Positions 16,448 to 26,500 of a stretch of DNA of 64,000 bases are shown in pieces. The stretch covers positions 52,451 to 116,450 of the forward strand of contig JAPOWR010000003.1 of the NCBI GenBank assembly GCA_026707545.1, read 5' to 3'. Source of the DNA: Acidobacteriota bacterium (lineage in GTDB: Bacteria; Acidobacteriota; Thermoanaerobaculia; Multivoradales; Multivoraceae). Made by a program: the position numbers and the translations under genes. Below the pieces are notes generated by a model. That model was not told the origin of the DNA and made no database searches. It saw only the letters and a list, made by a program, of their open reading frames with translations. Every line of letters starts with the position of its first letter. Within the stretch, counting starts at the first letter, position 1.

Positions 16448-19135
16448 GTGAGAGCCACCGCCATCAGGTCCTCCATCTGGACCTTCGCCATCGCCATCTG
16501 CACATGGCCGCTTCTGGCCGACGGACCGCAGACATCGACCATCGACGGCACGATAACCGACGCCCAGGGTGACGGCCTGCCCGGTGTCACCGTGACCCTG
16601 ACCGGCCCTCAGAACACGAGGAGCGAGATCACCGATGCCAACGGCGACTATCGCTTCGCCCTTCTCCAGTCGGGTAGCTACATGGTCACCGCCGACCTCG
16701 AGGGCCTGGGCTCGGTCGAGCGCGCCGTCGTCCTCGAGCTGGGGAAGCGCGAGGACGTCGACCTCACTCTCGGGGCCACGGCGGAGGAGATCACCGTCAC
16801 CTCAGAGGCGGCGCTGGTCACGAAGTACGACACCGGCGCCGTCACCGCCCTCGGGGAAGAGGCGCTCGAGCACATCCCCCAAGCCACGCGGAATTACTGG
16901 TCGAACATGAAGCTGATGGCCGGTGTCGTGTCTTACAGGCAGGAGTTCGATCAGGGACCCGGGGTCAACGGCGGCATCGCCCAGGAGAACGTCGTCTTCA
17001 TCGACGGCGTCGACATCTCCCACAATCGGCGCGGCGGCGAAATGAGCTTCTACATGCCGTCGACCGTGATCACCGAGAACCGCATGGAGTCCGCCGGGTT
17101 CAGCGCCGAGTACGGCCGGGGGGTCAGCGGGGTGATGAACACGACGATCAAGACCGGCACCAACGAATTCCACGGCGACTTCCTCTACATCGGCCAGAAC
17201 CCGGCGTGGCGCGCCGAGAACTGGCTCGAGATCGAGCGCCCGGACTCCATGATCAGCAGCTACGAGAGCGGTCTCGGCGGGCCGCTCTTCCGGAACAAGG
17301 CCTGGTTCTACGGATCCCTCAGCGAGATGAACGACAACGCGCTCGACCGGACTCGCGAGGGCGATCTGGTCGACGTCAACCGCGAGGCGAAGCCGCTCGT
17401 TGCCAAGGTCAACACCCAGCCCAACGACCGCCACCAGCTTGCGTTGACCTGGATCGACTCCCCGTCAGGCCGCCTCAACCCGCCCGGCACCGCGGCCGAC
17501 GTCTACTCGATCACCAGGAACAGTTGGAACAACAGAATCCAGACCCTGACCTGGAGCTTCGCCCTGACCGGCTCGGCATTCCTCGAGGTCAAGGCCGCCA
17601 ACCGCGAGCTCACGACCGCGCGCATCGGTTCCCCGCCGGCCCCGATCCTTCCCGACGCGCTTCCCGACGATCCCGACGGCAACGACTTTCGCTACCGCGA
17701 CCTTGCCGACGGTCTGCGCTACAACGCTCCCGTGCAGCGCCTGGGCGCTGGAGGAAACGACTTCCCGCGCGATCAGGCGAATGCCTCGCTGACCTTCTTC
17801 AGAGGCAAGCACGAGTTCAAGGCCGGCATCGACGTCCAGGACGTCACCTTTGCGACGATCACGAGTATCGGCACGGAGTACCGCGGCCGCGGCTACAGCC
17901 GTTCGTTGCCGGGCGGCTACGCGACCCCGATCAACAAGCGGGTCTTCGACTGCCCCGTTCCCTGCAACACCGCTTTCACCAGCGGCATAGGTGCCGCCTA
18001 TGTCCAGGACCGGATCACGGTCGGTGACCACCTCACCGTCAGCCTCGGCCTGCGCCAGGACACCCAGGACATCAACAACAACCTCGACCAGGAAGTCATG
18101 GACTACCAGAAGGTGGCGCCCCGCCTGTCGGCGGTCTACGACCTCAACGCCGACGGCAGGATGCTGGTCAAGGCATCCGCCGGCCGCTACTACGACTACA
18201 TCGGCCTCGGTGTCGTCTTCACGGAGTTCACGGCCGGCGCCAATGGTGAGAACGCCTACACGCAGTACGGGTGGAATCCGGAGACGGGGCTCTACGACGT
18301 CTTCCAGCGCCGCGTCGAGCCCCGTGACCCCCTGGCCTCCTCCGTCGAGCCCTACTACAAGGACGAGATCTCGGTGGGCTTCGACTGGCAGTTCTCGAAC
18401 AACTGGGTCTTCAAGTCGCGCGTGACCTCGTGGGAGATGGAGAACATGTTCCACAGCACTCTGCAGTTCGACGAGCAGGGCGCGGTCGTTCGCGACCTGA
18501 GAAACTGGCCGCAGAACAGACGCCAGTACGAGGGCATCCTGCTCCAGCTCAACCGCGCGTTTCGCAACGACTGGTCGTTGCAGATGAACTACGCGAGGGA
18601 CTGGAACGAAGGTAACAACGAGTCCCGCAACGACAACGACGACCACCTGGAAGGCTTTGGCGGCATTGAGGTTTCAACCGGGATTCTCAATCCCACCAGT
18701 GGCCCCAACTGGTTCGGACCCATCAGCTACCAGCGGGACTACCTCGTCAACGTCATTGGCATGAAGGTCTGGAGGTTCGGCCGCCATGACCTGATGACCA
18801 GTCTCAGCGCGCACCTGGCCGACGGCGAGCCGTGGGGATTGCAGCCCGCCACCCAGGTCAGGCACCCGGTGTCCGGCCAGACGATCACCACGACGACCCT
18901 CCGCGAGACGAGGGGCACGAACAAGCTCGACGACTTCTTCACGCTCAACGTGAACGCCACCTACCAGTTCCCGATCCGGGGTGGAGTGCAAGGCATCATC
19001 GGCGGCGAGGTTGCCAACGTCACGAACGAGCAGGCTCTCGTTCTGATCAACACGAGGAACGGGCGGCCCCACACCAGCCTCTCCACCTACCAGTTGACGC
19101 GGGAGTTCCGCCTCAAGGTCGGCGTCCGCTTCTAG
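16448..19135 (+). CDS. TonB-dependent receptor with N-terminal carboxypeptidase-regulatory domain
   Basis: This 895-residue protein starts at GTG 16448, preceded by GGAGGGGAGAA. After a signal peptide (to about residue 25) comes a carboxypeptidase-regulatory-like beta-sandwich, about 30-105 (GTITDAQGDGLPGVTVTLTG). A plug domain (IDGVDISHNRRGGEM, YGRGVSGVMNTTIKTGTNEF) and a long outer-membrane barrel follow, ending in the aromatic terminus KVGVRF. This architecture is characteristic of the large receptor families of Acidobacteriota and of SusC-like proteins. It imports a ligand, often an oligosaccharide or peptide, with TonB energy; the ligand is unknown. No SusD-like partner lies next to it. 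Its stop overlaps the convergent PhyH gene by 4 nt. Confidence 0.93.
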   Translation: MRATAIRSSIWTFAIAICTWPLLADGPQTSTIDGTITDAQGDGLPGVTVTLTGPQNTRSEITDANGDYRFALLQSGSYMVTADLEGLGSVERAVVLELGKREDVDLTLGATAEEITVTSEAALVTKYDTGAVTALGEEALEHIPQATRNYWSNMKLMAGVVSYRQEFDQGPGVNGGIAQENVVFIDGVDISHNRRGGEMSFYMPSTVITENRMESAGFSAEYGRGVSGVMNTTIKTGTNEFHGDFLYIGQNPAWRAENWLEIERPDSMISSYESGLGGPLFRNKAWFYGSLSEMNDNALDRTREGDLVDVNREAKPLVAKVNTQPNDRHQLALTWIDSPSGRLNPPGTAADVYSITRNSWNNRIQTLTWSFALTGSAFLEVKAANRELTTARIGSPPAPILPDALPDDPDGNDFRYRDLADGLRYNAPVQRLGAGGNDFPRDQANASLTFFRGKHEFKAGIDVQDVTFATITSIGTEYRGRGYSRSLPGGYATPINKRVFDCPVPCNTAFTSGIGAAYVQDRITVGDHLTVSLGLRQDTQDINNNLDQEVMDYQKVAPRLSAVYDLNADGRMLVKASAGRYYDYIGLGVVFTEFTAGANGENAYTQYGWNPETGLYDVFQRRVEPRDPLASSVEPYYKDEISVGFDWQFSNNWVFKSRVTSWEMENMFHSTLQFDEQGAVVRDLRNWPQNRRQYEGILLQLNRAFRNDWSLQMNYARDWNEGNNESRNDNDDHLEGFGGIEVSTGILNPTSGPNWFGPISYQRDYLVNVIGMKVWRFGRHDLMTSLSAHLADGEPWGLQPATQVRHPVSGQTITTTTLRETRGTNKLDDFFTLNVNATYQFPIRGGVQGIIGGEVANVTNEQALVLINTRNGRPHTSLSTYQLTREFRLKVGVRF

Positions 19136-19956
19136 GCAGGCGGTCGGCCGGAAACAAGAATAGAGAACTGTCGATCCGGGTCGTTCTGGGGAACGGCCCG
19201 GTAGCCGCCGGCGCTCCCGTCAGGCTCCATGCGGCGCGCCCCGTCGGGGGCGAGCTGAACGATGTAGGCCTTCCGGACCTCGGAGGTGAGATTCGGCCCG
19301 GTGGCATGCGGAGTGAGTGAGGAGAAGACGACGATGCTGCCGGCTCTCGCCGGCGCGGCGAGCCCTTCGGCGTCCTCGTCCGCGCAGCAGTAGCCGAGGT
19401 CGGTGGTCCAGTGCTCGAGGGTGCCGTGGCGATGCAGTCCCGGGAGCACCCGGGGGCAGCCGTTGCTGGTGGTGGCATCGGTCAGTGCGATCCAGCAGGT
19501 GAGATAGGCCTGCGGATCGAGGAAGCCGTAGCCGTTGTCCTGGTGCCACGGAAAGGGGGCTGGAACGCTCGGCTTCTTGTAGACCGCCTGGTCCCAGTAG
19601 AGCCGGACGTCGGGGCCCACGAGGTCCCATCCGAGATCGCGAAAGAGAGGCCCGGCACAGAAGTCGCGCAGGAGAGTCGAGCGCAGCACGAGGTGGACGG
19701 TGAAGGTGATCTCGTCGGCGCGAGCGATGAAGCGACGCCCCTGCGGCAGCTCGCGCAGCGCCGCTTCGGCTTTGGCCTCCCAGGGGTCGATCTCGGCGAT
19801 CAGGCGCTCGAGCGTGGCGGGCTCGACCGCGTCCTCGAGCACGAAGAAGCCCTGCTCGCTCCACTGGCGGGCCTGCGCGGAGGAGATGCGCCTGTAGGGA
19901 CCGTCTCTGGGCTCCCAGCGAAAGTCCTCGTTGAGCGGATGGAGCTTCGGCGTCAT
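19132..19956 (-). CDS. PhyH-family Fe/2-oxoglutarate dioxygenase
   Basis: This third PhyH protein of the window has 274 residues. The iron triad is His138-Gln-Asp140 (PWHQDNGYGF) and His217 (TPHATG), with Arg228 as the likely co-substrate ligand. The HQDNGY form resembles ectoine-hydroxylase-like and related small-molecule PhyH enzymes, but the substrate cannot be assigned. There is no signal peptide. The gene is convergent with the TonB receptor and the two stops overlap by 4 nt. It shares little sequence with the other two PhyH proteins here beyond the motifs. Confidence 0.9.
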   Translation of the reverse strand: MTPKLHPLNEDFRWEPRDGPYRRISSAQARQWSEQGFFVLEDAVEPATLERLIAEIDPWEAKAEAALRELPQGRRFIARADEITFTVHLVLRSTLLRDFCAGPLFRDLGWDLVGPDVRLYWDQAVYKKPSVPAPFPWHQDNGYGFLDPQAYLTCWIALTDATTSNGCPRVLPGLHRHGTLEHWTTDLGYCCADEDAEGLAAPARAGSIVVFSSLTPHATGPNLTSEVRKAYIVQLAPDGARRMEPDGSAGGYRAVPQNDPDRQFSILVSGRPPA

Positions 19957-20053
19957 GTGGCCGCCACGATCAGACCGCGAAGAGGAGGGCTTTCATTGGC
20001 ACATGAAGGCTACTCCGAGGCTCAGGAGCTGCGCCGGGGCGTGCGTTCCCGAA

Positions 20054-20090
20054 GTGTACTCCGAGATAGTTCAACTATTTCGGAGTACAC
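20054..20090. repeat. 37-nt near-perfect palindrome upstream of the DUF4143 ATPase
   Basis: Arms of 18 nt (starting GTGTACTCCGA) pair across a single central C. Seventeen pairs are Watson-Crick and one is G/T (20065 with 20079). The 9-mer CTCCGAGAT of the left arm recurs as a direct repeat at 20090-20098. There it is part of a smaller palindrome, CTCCGA-GA-TCGGAG. It ends about 20 nt before the GTG start at 20111, so it is probably an operator, but a mobile or terminator-like element is possible. Confidence 0.7.
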
Positions 20091-20110
20091 TCCGAGATCG
20101 GAGGCCAACC

Positions 20111-21310
20111 GTGTACGCCCGCGAACTCAAGATCGAACTGCCTCCCGGCCAGTCGGCCTTCCTCTGGGGAGCCAGGAAGACCGGAAAGTCCACGCTGATC
20201 CAGCGGCAGTTCCCGGAGTCGATTTGCTTCGACCTGCTCGACACGCGCCTGATGCTCGAGTTCACCCGCGCGCCCTGGACCCTCGGTGAACGCATAGCGG
20301 CGGCAGAGGGCGCGAGACGCGAACTGCCGATCCTGATCGACGAGGTCCAAAAGGCACCTGCCCTCCTCGACGAAGTGCATCGCCTCATCGAGGCGGAGCG
20401 CCTCAGCTTCGTGCTGTGCAGCTCCAGCGCCCGCAAGCTGAAGCGCGGGAGCGCGAACCTGCTCGGCGGCCGCGCTTGGCGCTTCGCGCTTCATCCGCTG
20501 ACCTGGTGTGAGATTCCCGACTTCGACCTGCTGACCGCCCTGAACCGCGGGCTCGTCCCCGAGCACTACGACTCGGCGCATCATCGCCGCGCGCTGGCCG
20601 GGTACGTGGACGACTACCTCAAGGAGGAAGTGTTCGACGAGGGACTGACCCGCAACGCCCCGGCCTTCTCGCGGTTCTTCGAGGCGCTCGCGTTCTGCAA
20701 CGGCGAAATGCTGAACTACAGCAACGTCGCCCGGGACTGCGGCGTCAGTTCCAAGACCGTCAAGGAGTACTTCCAGATCCTGGTCGACACCCTGCTCGGC
20801 GTCCTGGTCGAGCCCTTCAGCCAGCGGCCTTCGCGATCCGTGATCACCGCCGCGCCGAAGTTCTACCTGTTCGACGTGGGCGTAGCGAACCACATCGCGG
20901 GCCGGCGCATCGAAAGGGCCGCAGGACCCGAGTTCGGGCGCGCCCTGGAGCACTTCGTCCTGATGGAGCTGCTGGCCTACCGCTCCTACCGCGAGCGCGA
21001 CTTCCTCATCCGGTTCTGGCGCACGAGGTCCGGCCGCGAGTGCGACTTCGTCCTGGGCCGCGACGGGGACGTGGCGCTCGAAGTGAAGGGTGCCAGCCGG
21101 GTACGGCGCACGGACCTCAAGGGCCTGCGAGCGTTCGTCGAGGAGCACGGCCCACGGACGGCCATCGTCGTCTGCAACGAGGACTCGGTCAGACGGACGG
21201 ACGACGGGATCTGGATTCTGCCGTGGGAGCGTTTCCTGGAGCGCCTCTGGGAGGACGAGGTGGTCGGCGGAGGCGACTTCGTCTCCTCCATGCGCCTCCT
21301 GAACTCGTAG
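20111..21310 (+). CDS. AAA ATPase with DUF4143 C-terminal domain
   Basis: The 399-residue protein starts at GTG 20111, preceded by GGAGG at 6-nt spacing; the open frame runs further upstream through the palindrome but has no ribosome site. It has a Walker A (GARKTGKST, about 20-28), a Walker B (ILIDEVQK, 74-81) and a sensor-like SSSARKLKRG segment. The DUF4143 part includes YLKEEVFDEGLTRN and a winged-helix-like NVARDCGVSSKTVKEYF. Near the end, ECDFVL and LEVKG are spaced like the catalytic core of PD-(D/E)xK nucleases. Members of this family are widespread, often horizontally moved, and of unknown function. Confidence 0.85.
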   Translation: MYARELKIELPPGQSAFLWGARKTGKSTLIQRQFPESICFDLLDTRLMLEFTRAPWTLGERIAAAEGARRELPILIDEVQKAPALLDEVHRLIEAERLSFVLCSSSARKLKRGSANLLGGRAWRFALHPLTWCEIPDFDLLTALNRGLVPEHYDSAHHRRALAGYVDDYLKEEVFDEGLTRNAPAFSRFFEALAFCNGEMLNYSNVARDCGVSSKTVKEYFQILVDTLLGVLVEPFSQRPSRSVITAAPKFYLFDVGVANHIAGRRIERAAGPEFGRALEHFVLMELLAYRSYRERDFLIRFWRTRSGRECDFVLGRDGDVALEVKGASRVRRTDLKGLRAFVEEHGPRTAIVVCNEDSVRRTDDGIWILPWERFLERLWEDEVVGGGDFVSSMRLLNS

Positions 21311-21322
21311 ATTGACCGGTAG

Positions 21323-21538
21323 TCAGCCAGCCTTGTAAGCCCTTACGGGCAGCTCTTGAGTCTCCAGGGTCGCCAGCTCAAGGCGTTCGGCGGCATGATC
21401 GATGTCAAAGCCGACGACGTTGCCGCTCGCGTCGAAATCCACGTTGAGACCGTCAGCGATCTCCCGGGTTTCCACGCTCGGTTCGCGCCTGAACTCCACG
21501 TAGAGGCTGTCCGTGTCGGGGTAGTAGTGCAACTTCAT
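21323..21538 (-). CDS. DUF2283-family small protein
   Basis: This 71-residue protein (MKLHYYPDTDSLYVEFR, then DGLNVDFDASGNVVGFDIDHA) matches the DUF2283 family. Its ATG overlaps the stop of the 83-residue gene as ATGA, so the two are translated together. Such pairs are common in mobile parts of genomes and have been suspected to be toxin-antitoxin-like, but the function is unproven. Confidence 0.85.
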   Translation of the reverse strand: MKLHYYPDTDSLYVEFRREPSVETREIADGLNVDFDASGNVVGFDIDHAAERLELATLETQELPVRAYKAG

Positions 21539-21786
21539 TGCCTGTCCTCACGGTAGCTGCGATCGAGAAACGCGTTGTGGATGGTCTCACCGTCCTCCAA
21601 GGTCACGACGCGGAGAATTCGGTCAGCGACCTCGCCGGACAGCCTGATTCTGCCCCAGAAGCGTATGCGGCCGTCCTCCTGGCGTTCGCTCCGCAGCGGG
21701 GAGGCGACCACGGCACGGCACAAGTCCACGTCGACGTAGGGGCGCTTGCGCGACACCTGTTCGTCGAAGTAGCGAGTCGTCTTCAT
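21535..21786 (-). CDS. Small protein paired with DUF2283, possible toxin-like partner
   Basis: The 83-residue product (MKTTRYFDEQVSRKRPYVDV, later RIRFWGRIRLSG and LRVVTLEDGETIHNAFLDRS) resembles small proteins often encoded before DUF2283 genes, some near the DUF4258/BrnT type. The ATG at 21786 is the natural start within a longer open frame. It is first in the two-gene unit and overlaps DUF2283 by 4 nt. It starts 5 nt after the stop of the DUF885 gene on the same strand, so read-through from the efflux operon is possible. Function is not established. Confidence 0.7.
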   Translation of the reverse strand: MKTTRYFDEQVSRKRPYVDVDLCRAVVASPLRSERQEDGRIRFWGRIRLSGEVADRILRVVTLEDGETIHNAFLDRSYREDRQ

Positions 21787-21791
21787 CGAAG

Positions 21792-23555
21792 CTACCCCTG
21801 CTGCTCGATCCACCAGTCGATGTGCTCTTCCAGCACCACCATCGGCATGGCGCCGCTGCCGATGACGGCGGCGTGGAAGGCCTTGATGTCGAAGCGGTCG
21901 CCGAGTGCCTCCTCGGCCTTCCGGCGCAGGCGGAGGATCTCCAGGTTGCCGATCCGGTAGGCCAGCGCCTGGCCGTGGATGTCGGCTGAGTAGCGCAGGA
22001 GTTCCGTGGCGACCTCCACGTCGGAGTAGACGACCCGCGCGCTCATGTACTCGCGGGCGCGCTCCAGGTCCCACCCGAAGTAGTTCATGCCGGTGTCGAG
22101 CACCAGGCGGCAGGAGATGAACATCTCCATGACCAGGCGGCCGTAGAGGTCGTAGGCGTTCTCGTACACGCCCATCTCCTTGCCCAGGTTGGCGGCGTAC
22201 TCGGCCCAGCCCTCGGTGAAGGCGCCGTAGCCGATCGTCTCGCGGCGGAAGCGGGGCAGGTCCTCGCGCTCGTTGGCCAGCGCGAGCTGGAAATGATGGC
22301 CCGGGATCAGCTCGTGGTAGATCAGCCCCTGGGCCGAGAACAGGGACCGGTTCTCGAGGTCGGAACCGTTGTAGCGGTACTCGCCCCGCGGGTTGACGGA
22401 CGTCGGAAGCTGGTAGACGCCGAAGGTCATCGTCGCCTCGGACGTCGGATCGAGACGGCGGACGCCGTACGGCGCCTCCGGCAGCACGTCGAAGTAGTCG
22501 GCGATGTGGGGCTCGATCTTCTCGATGTAGCCCATGTAGCGCTCCTCGACCTCTTCGGGCGACGCAGCGATGAAGCGCGGGTCGGCGCGGACCTGGTCCA
22601 GGAACTCCTTCATCGCGGTCTCTTCGGACGCGGCCTCGAAACCGATCTCCTCGCGCAGCGCGGCGAGTTCCGCTTCGATCTGCGCCACCTGGTCCAGGCC
22701 GAGCTCGTGGATCTCCTCGGGCGTGAGGTCGGTCGTCGTGTGCAGCCGCACCCGGTGGACGTAGAGGTCGCGGCCGCCGGGCACCGTGCCGAGCCCGACC
22801 TGCTCCGGCGCCGCCTCCAGGTAGTCGTCGCCGAGCTCGGCGACCAGGCGGGCGAACTGTGCGTCAATTCCCGTCCCGACCGCCTCGCGGACCTGGTCCA
22901 GGAAGTCGCCGGCCCCGTCGCCGGCGCGCTCGGCGGCCGGCACGAAGAGCTCTTCGAGGCGACCCCGGTAGCCCTCGAACATCCCGACCACGGCCGGGAC
23001 CTGGGCCTTGGGCAGGTAGATGCCCCGCTCCTTCTGGCCGGCGACCTTGTCGGCGAGTTGCCCGATTCCCTGGGCGTACTCGTCGAGCAGATGGAGATAG
23101 TGGGCGCGCTCCTCATCGCTTCCGACCGGAGCGGCGCCGAGCACCTGGTGGAGGATGTTCAGGCTGAAGCCACCGGCCGCGTAGGGCGTGATGTTGAAGT
23201 CCGCCCAGTAGTGCTCCGGCGCCTCGACCAGCATGCCGAGGTTCCAGCGCAGCAGCCGGAGGGAGATCCAGTCCTCGTGGTCGACCGCCTCCTCGGCGAC
23301 CCCAGCCAGCCGGTCGAGCAGGTCCTGGCCGAAGGCCGCGTCCGCCTCGGCTGCTTCGAGCGTCCAGTCCGGGAAGTCCTCCACCTTCTCCCCGCGCCGG
23401 AACTTGAGGTACGGGTCGCGGGCGGCGACGAACTCGAGGTACTCGTCGCCGGCGGCGGCGATGAGGTCCGCGTCGGAGGCGCCGTCGACGGTGATCTCGA
23501 CGTTGCAGGCGGCGAGCAGGGGGAGGACGAGGACGGCGGCGGCCAGGCGACTCAT
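21792..23555 (-). CDS. DUF885-family zinc peptidase, lipoprotein
   Basis: This 587-residue lipoprotein (lipobox LLAAC, Cys17) is a DUF885 member, a family of predicted M32-like metallopeptidases. The zinc site is H414-E415-L-I-P-G-H420 with a downstream Glu448 (FTEGWAEY). The whole family region is present and no truncation is seen. Its ATG overlaps the stop of the RND pump gene as ATGA, so it is probably the last gene of the efflux operon. A periplasmic peptidase inside a metal efflux operon is unusual; its role there is unknown and may be only positional. Confidence 0.88.
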   Translation of the reverse strand: MSRLAAAVLVLPLLAACNVEITVDGASDADLIAAAGDEYLEFVAARDPYLKFRRGEKVEDFPDWTLEAAEADAAFGQDLLDRLAGVAEEAVDHEDWISLRLLRWNLGMLVEAPEHYWADFNITPYAAGGFSLNILHQVLGAAPVGSDEERAHYLHLLDEYAQGIGQLADKVAGQKERGIYLPKAQVPAVVGMFEGYRGRLEELFVPAAERAGDGAGDFLDQVREAVGTGIDAQFARLVAELGDDYLEAAPEQVGLGTVPGGRDLYVHRVRLHTTTDLTPEEIHELGLDQVAQIEAELAALREEIGFEAASEETAMKEFLDQVRADPRFIAASPEEVEERYMGYIEKIEPHIADYFDVLPEAPYGVRRLDPTSEATMTFGVYQLPTSVNPRGEYRYNGSDLENRSLFSAQGLIYHELIPGHHFQLALANEREDLPRFRRETIGYGAFTEGWAEYAANLGKEMGVYENAYDLYGRLVMEMFISCRLVLDTGMNYFGWDLERAREYMSARVVYSDVEVATELLRYSADIHGQALAYRIGNLEILRLRRKAEEALGDRFDIKAFHAAVIGSGAMPMVVLEEHIDWWIEQQG

Positions 23556-26500
23556 GACCGTCTAGCGTAGAGCACCGGCACCACGACGAGGTTCAGGAAC
23601 GTCGACGTCAACAGTCCGCCGAGGATGACCTGGGCCATCGGGCTCAGGATCTCGTTGCCCGGCTCGCCCGCGCCGAGCACCAGCGGCACCAGCGCCAGCC
23701 CGGCCGTCAGCGCGGTCATCAGGATCGGCGCCATCCGCTCCTCCGAACCGCGCCGCACGGCTTCCTGAAGCGGCAGCCCCTCGCCGAGCAGCCGTCGATA
23801 GTTGCTGACCAGCAGGACCCCGTTGCGGGTCGCGATCCCGAACAGGGTGACGAAGCCGACCACGGTCGCCAGCGACAGGACGCCGCCTCCCAGCGCCACC
23901 GCGACGACGCCGCCGACTAGGGCCAGCGGCACGTTGACGAGCATCGCCAGGGTGTCGCGGTGGCTGCCGAACTCGATGTAGAGCAGGCCGTACATCCCGA
24001 CCAGGATCAGCACGACCAGCAGGCCCATCGTGTAGACGCGGCGGCCGGCCTCCTCGAACTGCCCGCCGAAGGTCACCAGGTAGCCGGCCGGCAGGTCGAC
24101 TTCGGCGGCGACCGCGGCCTCGGCCCGCTCCACCGTGCCAACGAGGTCGGCGCCTTCCACGTTGGCGGTCACCATCGCCACCCGCTGGGCGTTCTCCCGC
24201 CGGATGAGGGACGGACCGAGCGCGTGCCGCACCTCGGCGACCGCGCCAAGTCGAATCAGATCCCCGGCCGGCGTCGAGACCGGCAGGGCGGCGACCCGGT
24301 CCGCTTCGGCCCGCAGGCCCGGCGGCAGCCGGACGGCGACGTCGGACGCCAGGCCCTCCTCCACGATCTCGCCGACGACGACGCCCTGAAACAGCGCCTC
24401 CACCGCCTCGCCGACGTCCGCGAGGCTCAAACCGTACCGGGCCATCGCCGTGCGATCGAAGTCGACGACCATCTGGGGCACCGGCGACTGCTCCTGGTTC
24501 GACAGGTCGACGATGCCGGTCACGGCCGCGAGGACCTGTTCGATCCGTGCGGCCAGCGTCCGCAACACCGCCAGATCGGGTCCTTCGACCTTCACCGCCA
24601 GGTTGGTTCGGGAGCCCGAGATCATGTGGTCGATCCGGTGGCTGATCGGCTGCCCGAAGGAGACGGTGACCGCGGGTATCCCGGCCACCGCGCGGCGCAT
24701 CCCGGCGACCAGCTCGTCCTTCGAGCGGCCGTCTTCGAGCGGCGCCAGCACGACCTCCATCTCGGAGGCGTTGACCCCCTGGACGTGCTCGTCCTTCTCG
24801 GCGCGGCCCGTCCGCCGGCTGGTCGAGACGACCTCCGGGAAGGCGAGCAGCGCCTCCTCGACCCGGCTGCCCAGCCGATCGCTCTCGGCGAGCGGGATGC
24901 CGGGCGGGCTGACCACGGACACGGTGAGCGACCCCTCGTTGAAGGCCGGCAGGAAGCTGCGGCCCAGGCCAGGCAGAAGCGCCGCCGCGACGACCACCAG
25001 CAGGGCCGCCGAAGACAGCACTACCCAGCGATGCGAGAAGCACCAGTCGAGGGTCGGCGAGTAGGCCCACTGGAAGGCGCGCAGCAGCCAAGGCGGGCGC
25101 GACCTCAGCGCCCGCGCCCGGCCCAGGAACAGCACGGCGAGCACTGGCGTGACGGTCAGCGCCACCACCAGCGAGGCGGCGAGCGCCGCGATGAAGGCGA
25201 GGCCGAGCGGCCGCAGCAGGCGGCCCTCCAGCCCCGGCAGGAAGAAGATCGGCACGAAGACGAGGACGACGATCAGGGTGGCCAGGAGGATCGGGCTCAG
25301 CACCTCCCGGGTGGCGGCCGCGACGACCTCTTCGGACGGCCGGCGCTCGCCCTCCGGCAGGCGTCGCTCGTCCCTCATCCGGCGGAAGATGTTCTCGATC
25401 GCGATGATCGCGTCGTCCACCAGCAGGCCGATGGCGATCGACAGGCCGCCCAGCGTCATCGTGTCGATCTGCAGGCCGAAGGCCGCGATCACGAGAATCC
25501 CGGTGACCAGGGAGAGCGGGATCGCGAACGCTGAAATGAACGTGGTGCGGACGCTGCCGAGGAAGAGCGCCAGGATGACGATGACGAGGATCGCCCCGTC
25601 GCGAAGCGCCTCGGCGACGTTGCCGATCGCCACCTCGATGAAGTCCGCCTGGCGGAAGTTCTCGCTTTCGAGCACCACGCCCCGCGGCAGCACCGGCTGC
25701 AGCCGGGCGAGCGTGTCATCGATGGCGCGGGTCAGGTCCAGCGTGTTCGCGCCCGGCTGCTTCTGCACGGAGAGGATGACCGCCGGCCGGTTGCGGTAGG
25801 AGCCGGTCCCGCGCGCCGGCGCCGGCCCCCACTCGACCTCCGCCACGTCGCCGACCCGCAGCGGGATCCCGCCGTCGACCCGCACGACGGCCGCGGCCAC
25901 TTCGTCCGGAGTGCGGGCCCGGCTGCGCACGCGGACGATGTGCTCCTCGCCGGCCTCCACGTGAAAGCCGGCCGCCAGGCCGCGGCTGGACTTCGCCACG
26001 GCGTCGACGACATCGGCGAGCGGGAGGCCGTTCTGTGCCAAGGCGGTCGGCCGCACCGTGACCTGAAGCTGCCGCCGTTCGCCGCCGATGGGGACCACCT
26101 GGGACACGCCCGGGATCGACAGGAGGTTGCGGCGGATGACCGTTTCGGCGACTCGCCGCAACTCCATGGCGCTGACGCCGCCTTCCTCCACCGGCGCGGT
26201 CGTCATCGCGATGAACGTGATCTCGCCCATGATCGAGGAGATCGGCCCGAGTTCCGGCCTCTCCGCCTGCGCCGGGAGGTCGACGCGCTGCAGCCGCTCG
26301 CTGACGACCTGACGGGCGCGGTAGATGTCCGTGCCCCACTCGAACTCGACCCAGGCCACCGAGATCCCGTCGGCCGAGATCGAACGCAGCCGCCGCACGC
26401 CCGGCGACCCGTTGATCGCGGACTCGACCGCGTACGTCACCAGGAGCTCGACCTCCTCCGCGGCCATCCCCGGGGCCTCCGTGATCACGGTCACGGTGGG

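Noticed and set aside
22293..23570. Long plus-strand frame over the DUF885 gene (425 residues)
   Set aside because: It is a shadow of a well-supported peptidase gene and has low-complexity composition without any family motif.
23960..25534. Long plus-strand frame of 524 residues opposite the RND pump
   Set aside because: Its Arg/His/Gln-rich sequence is typical of antisense shadow in high-GC DNA, and the pump on the other strand is certain.
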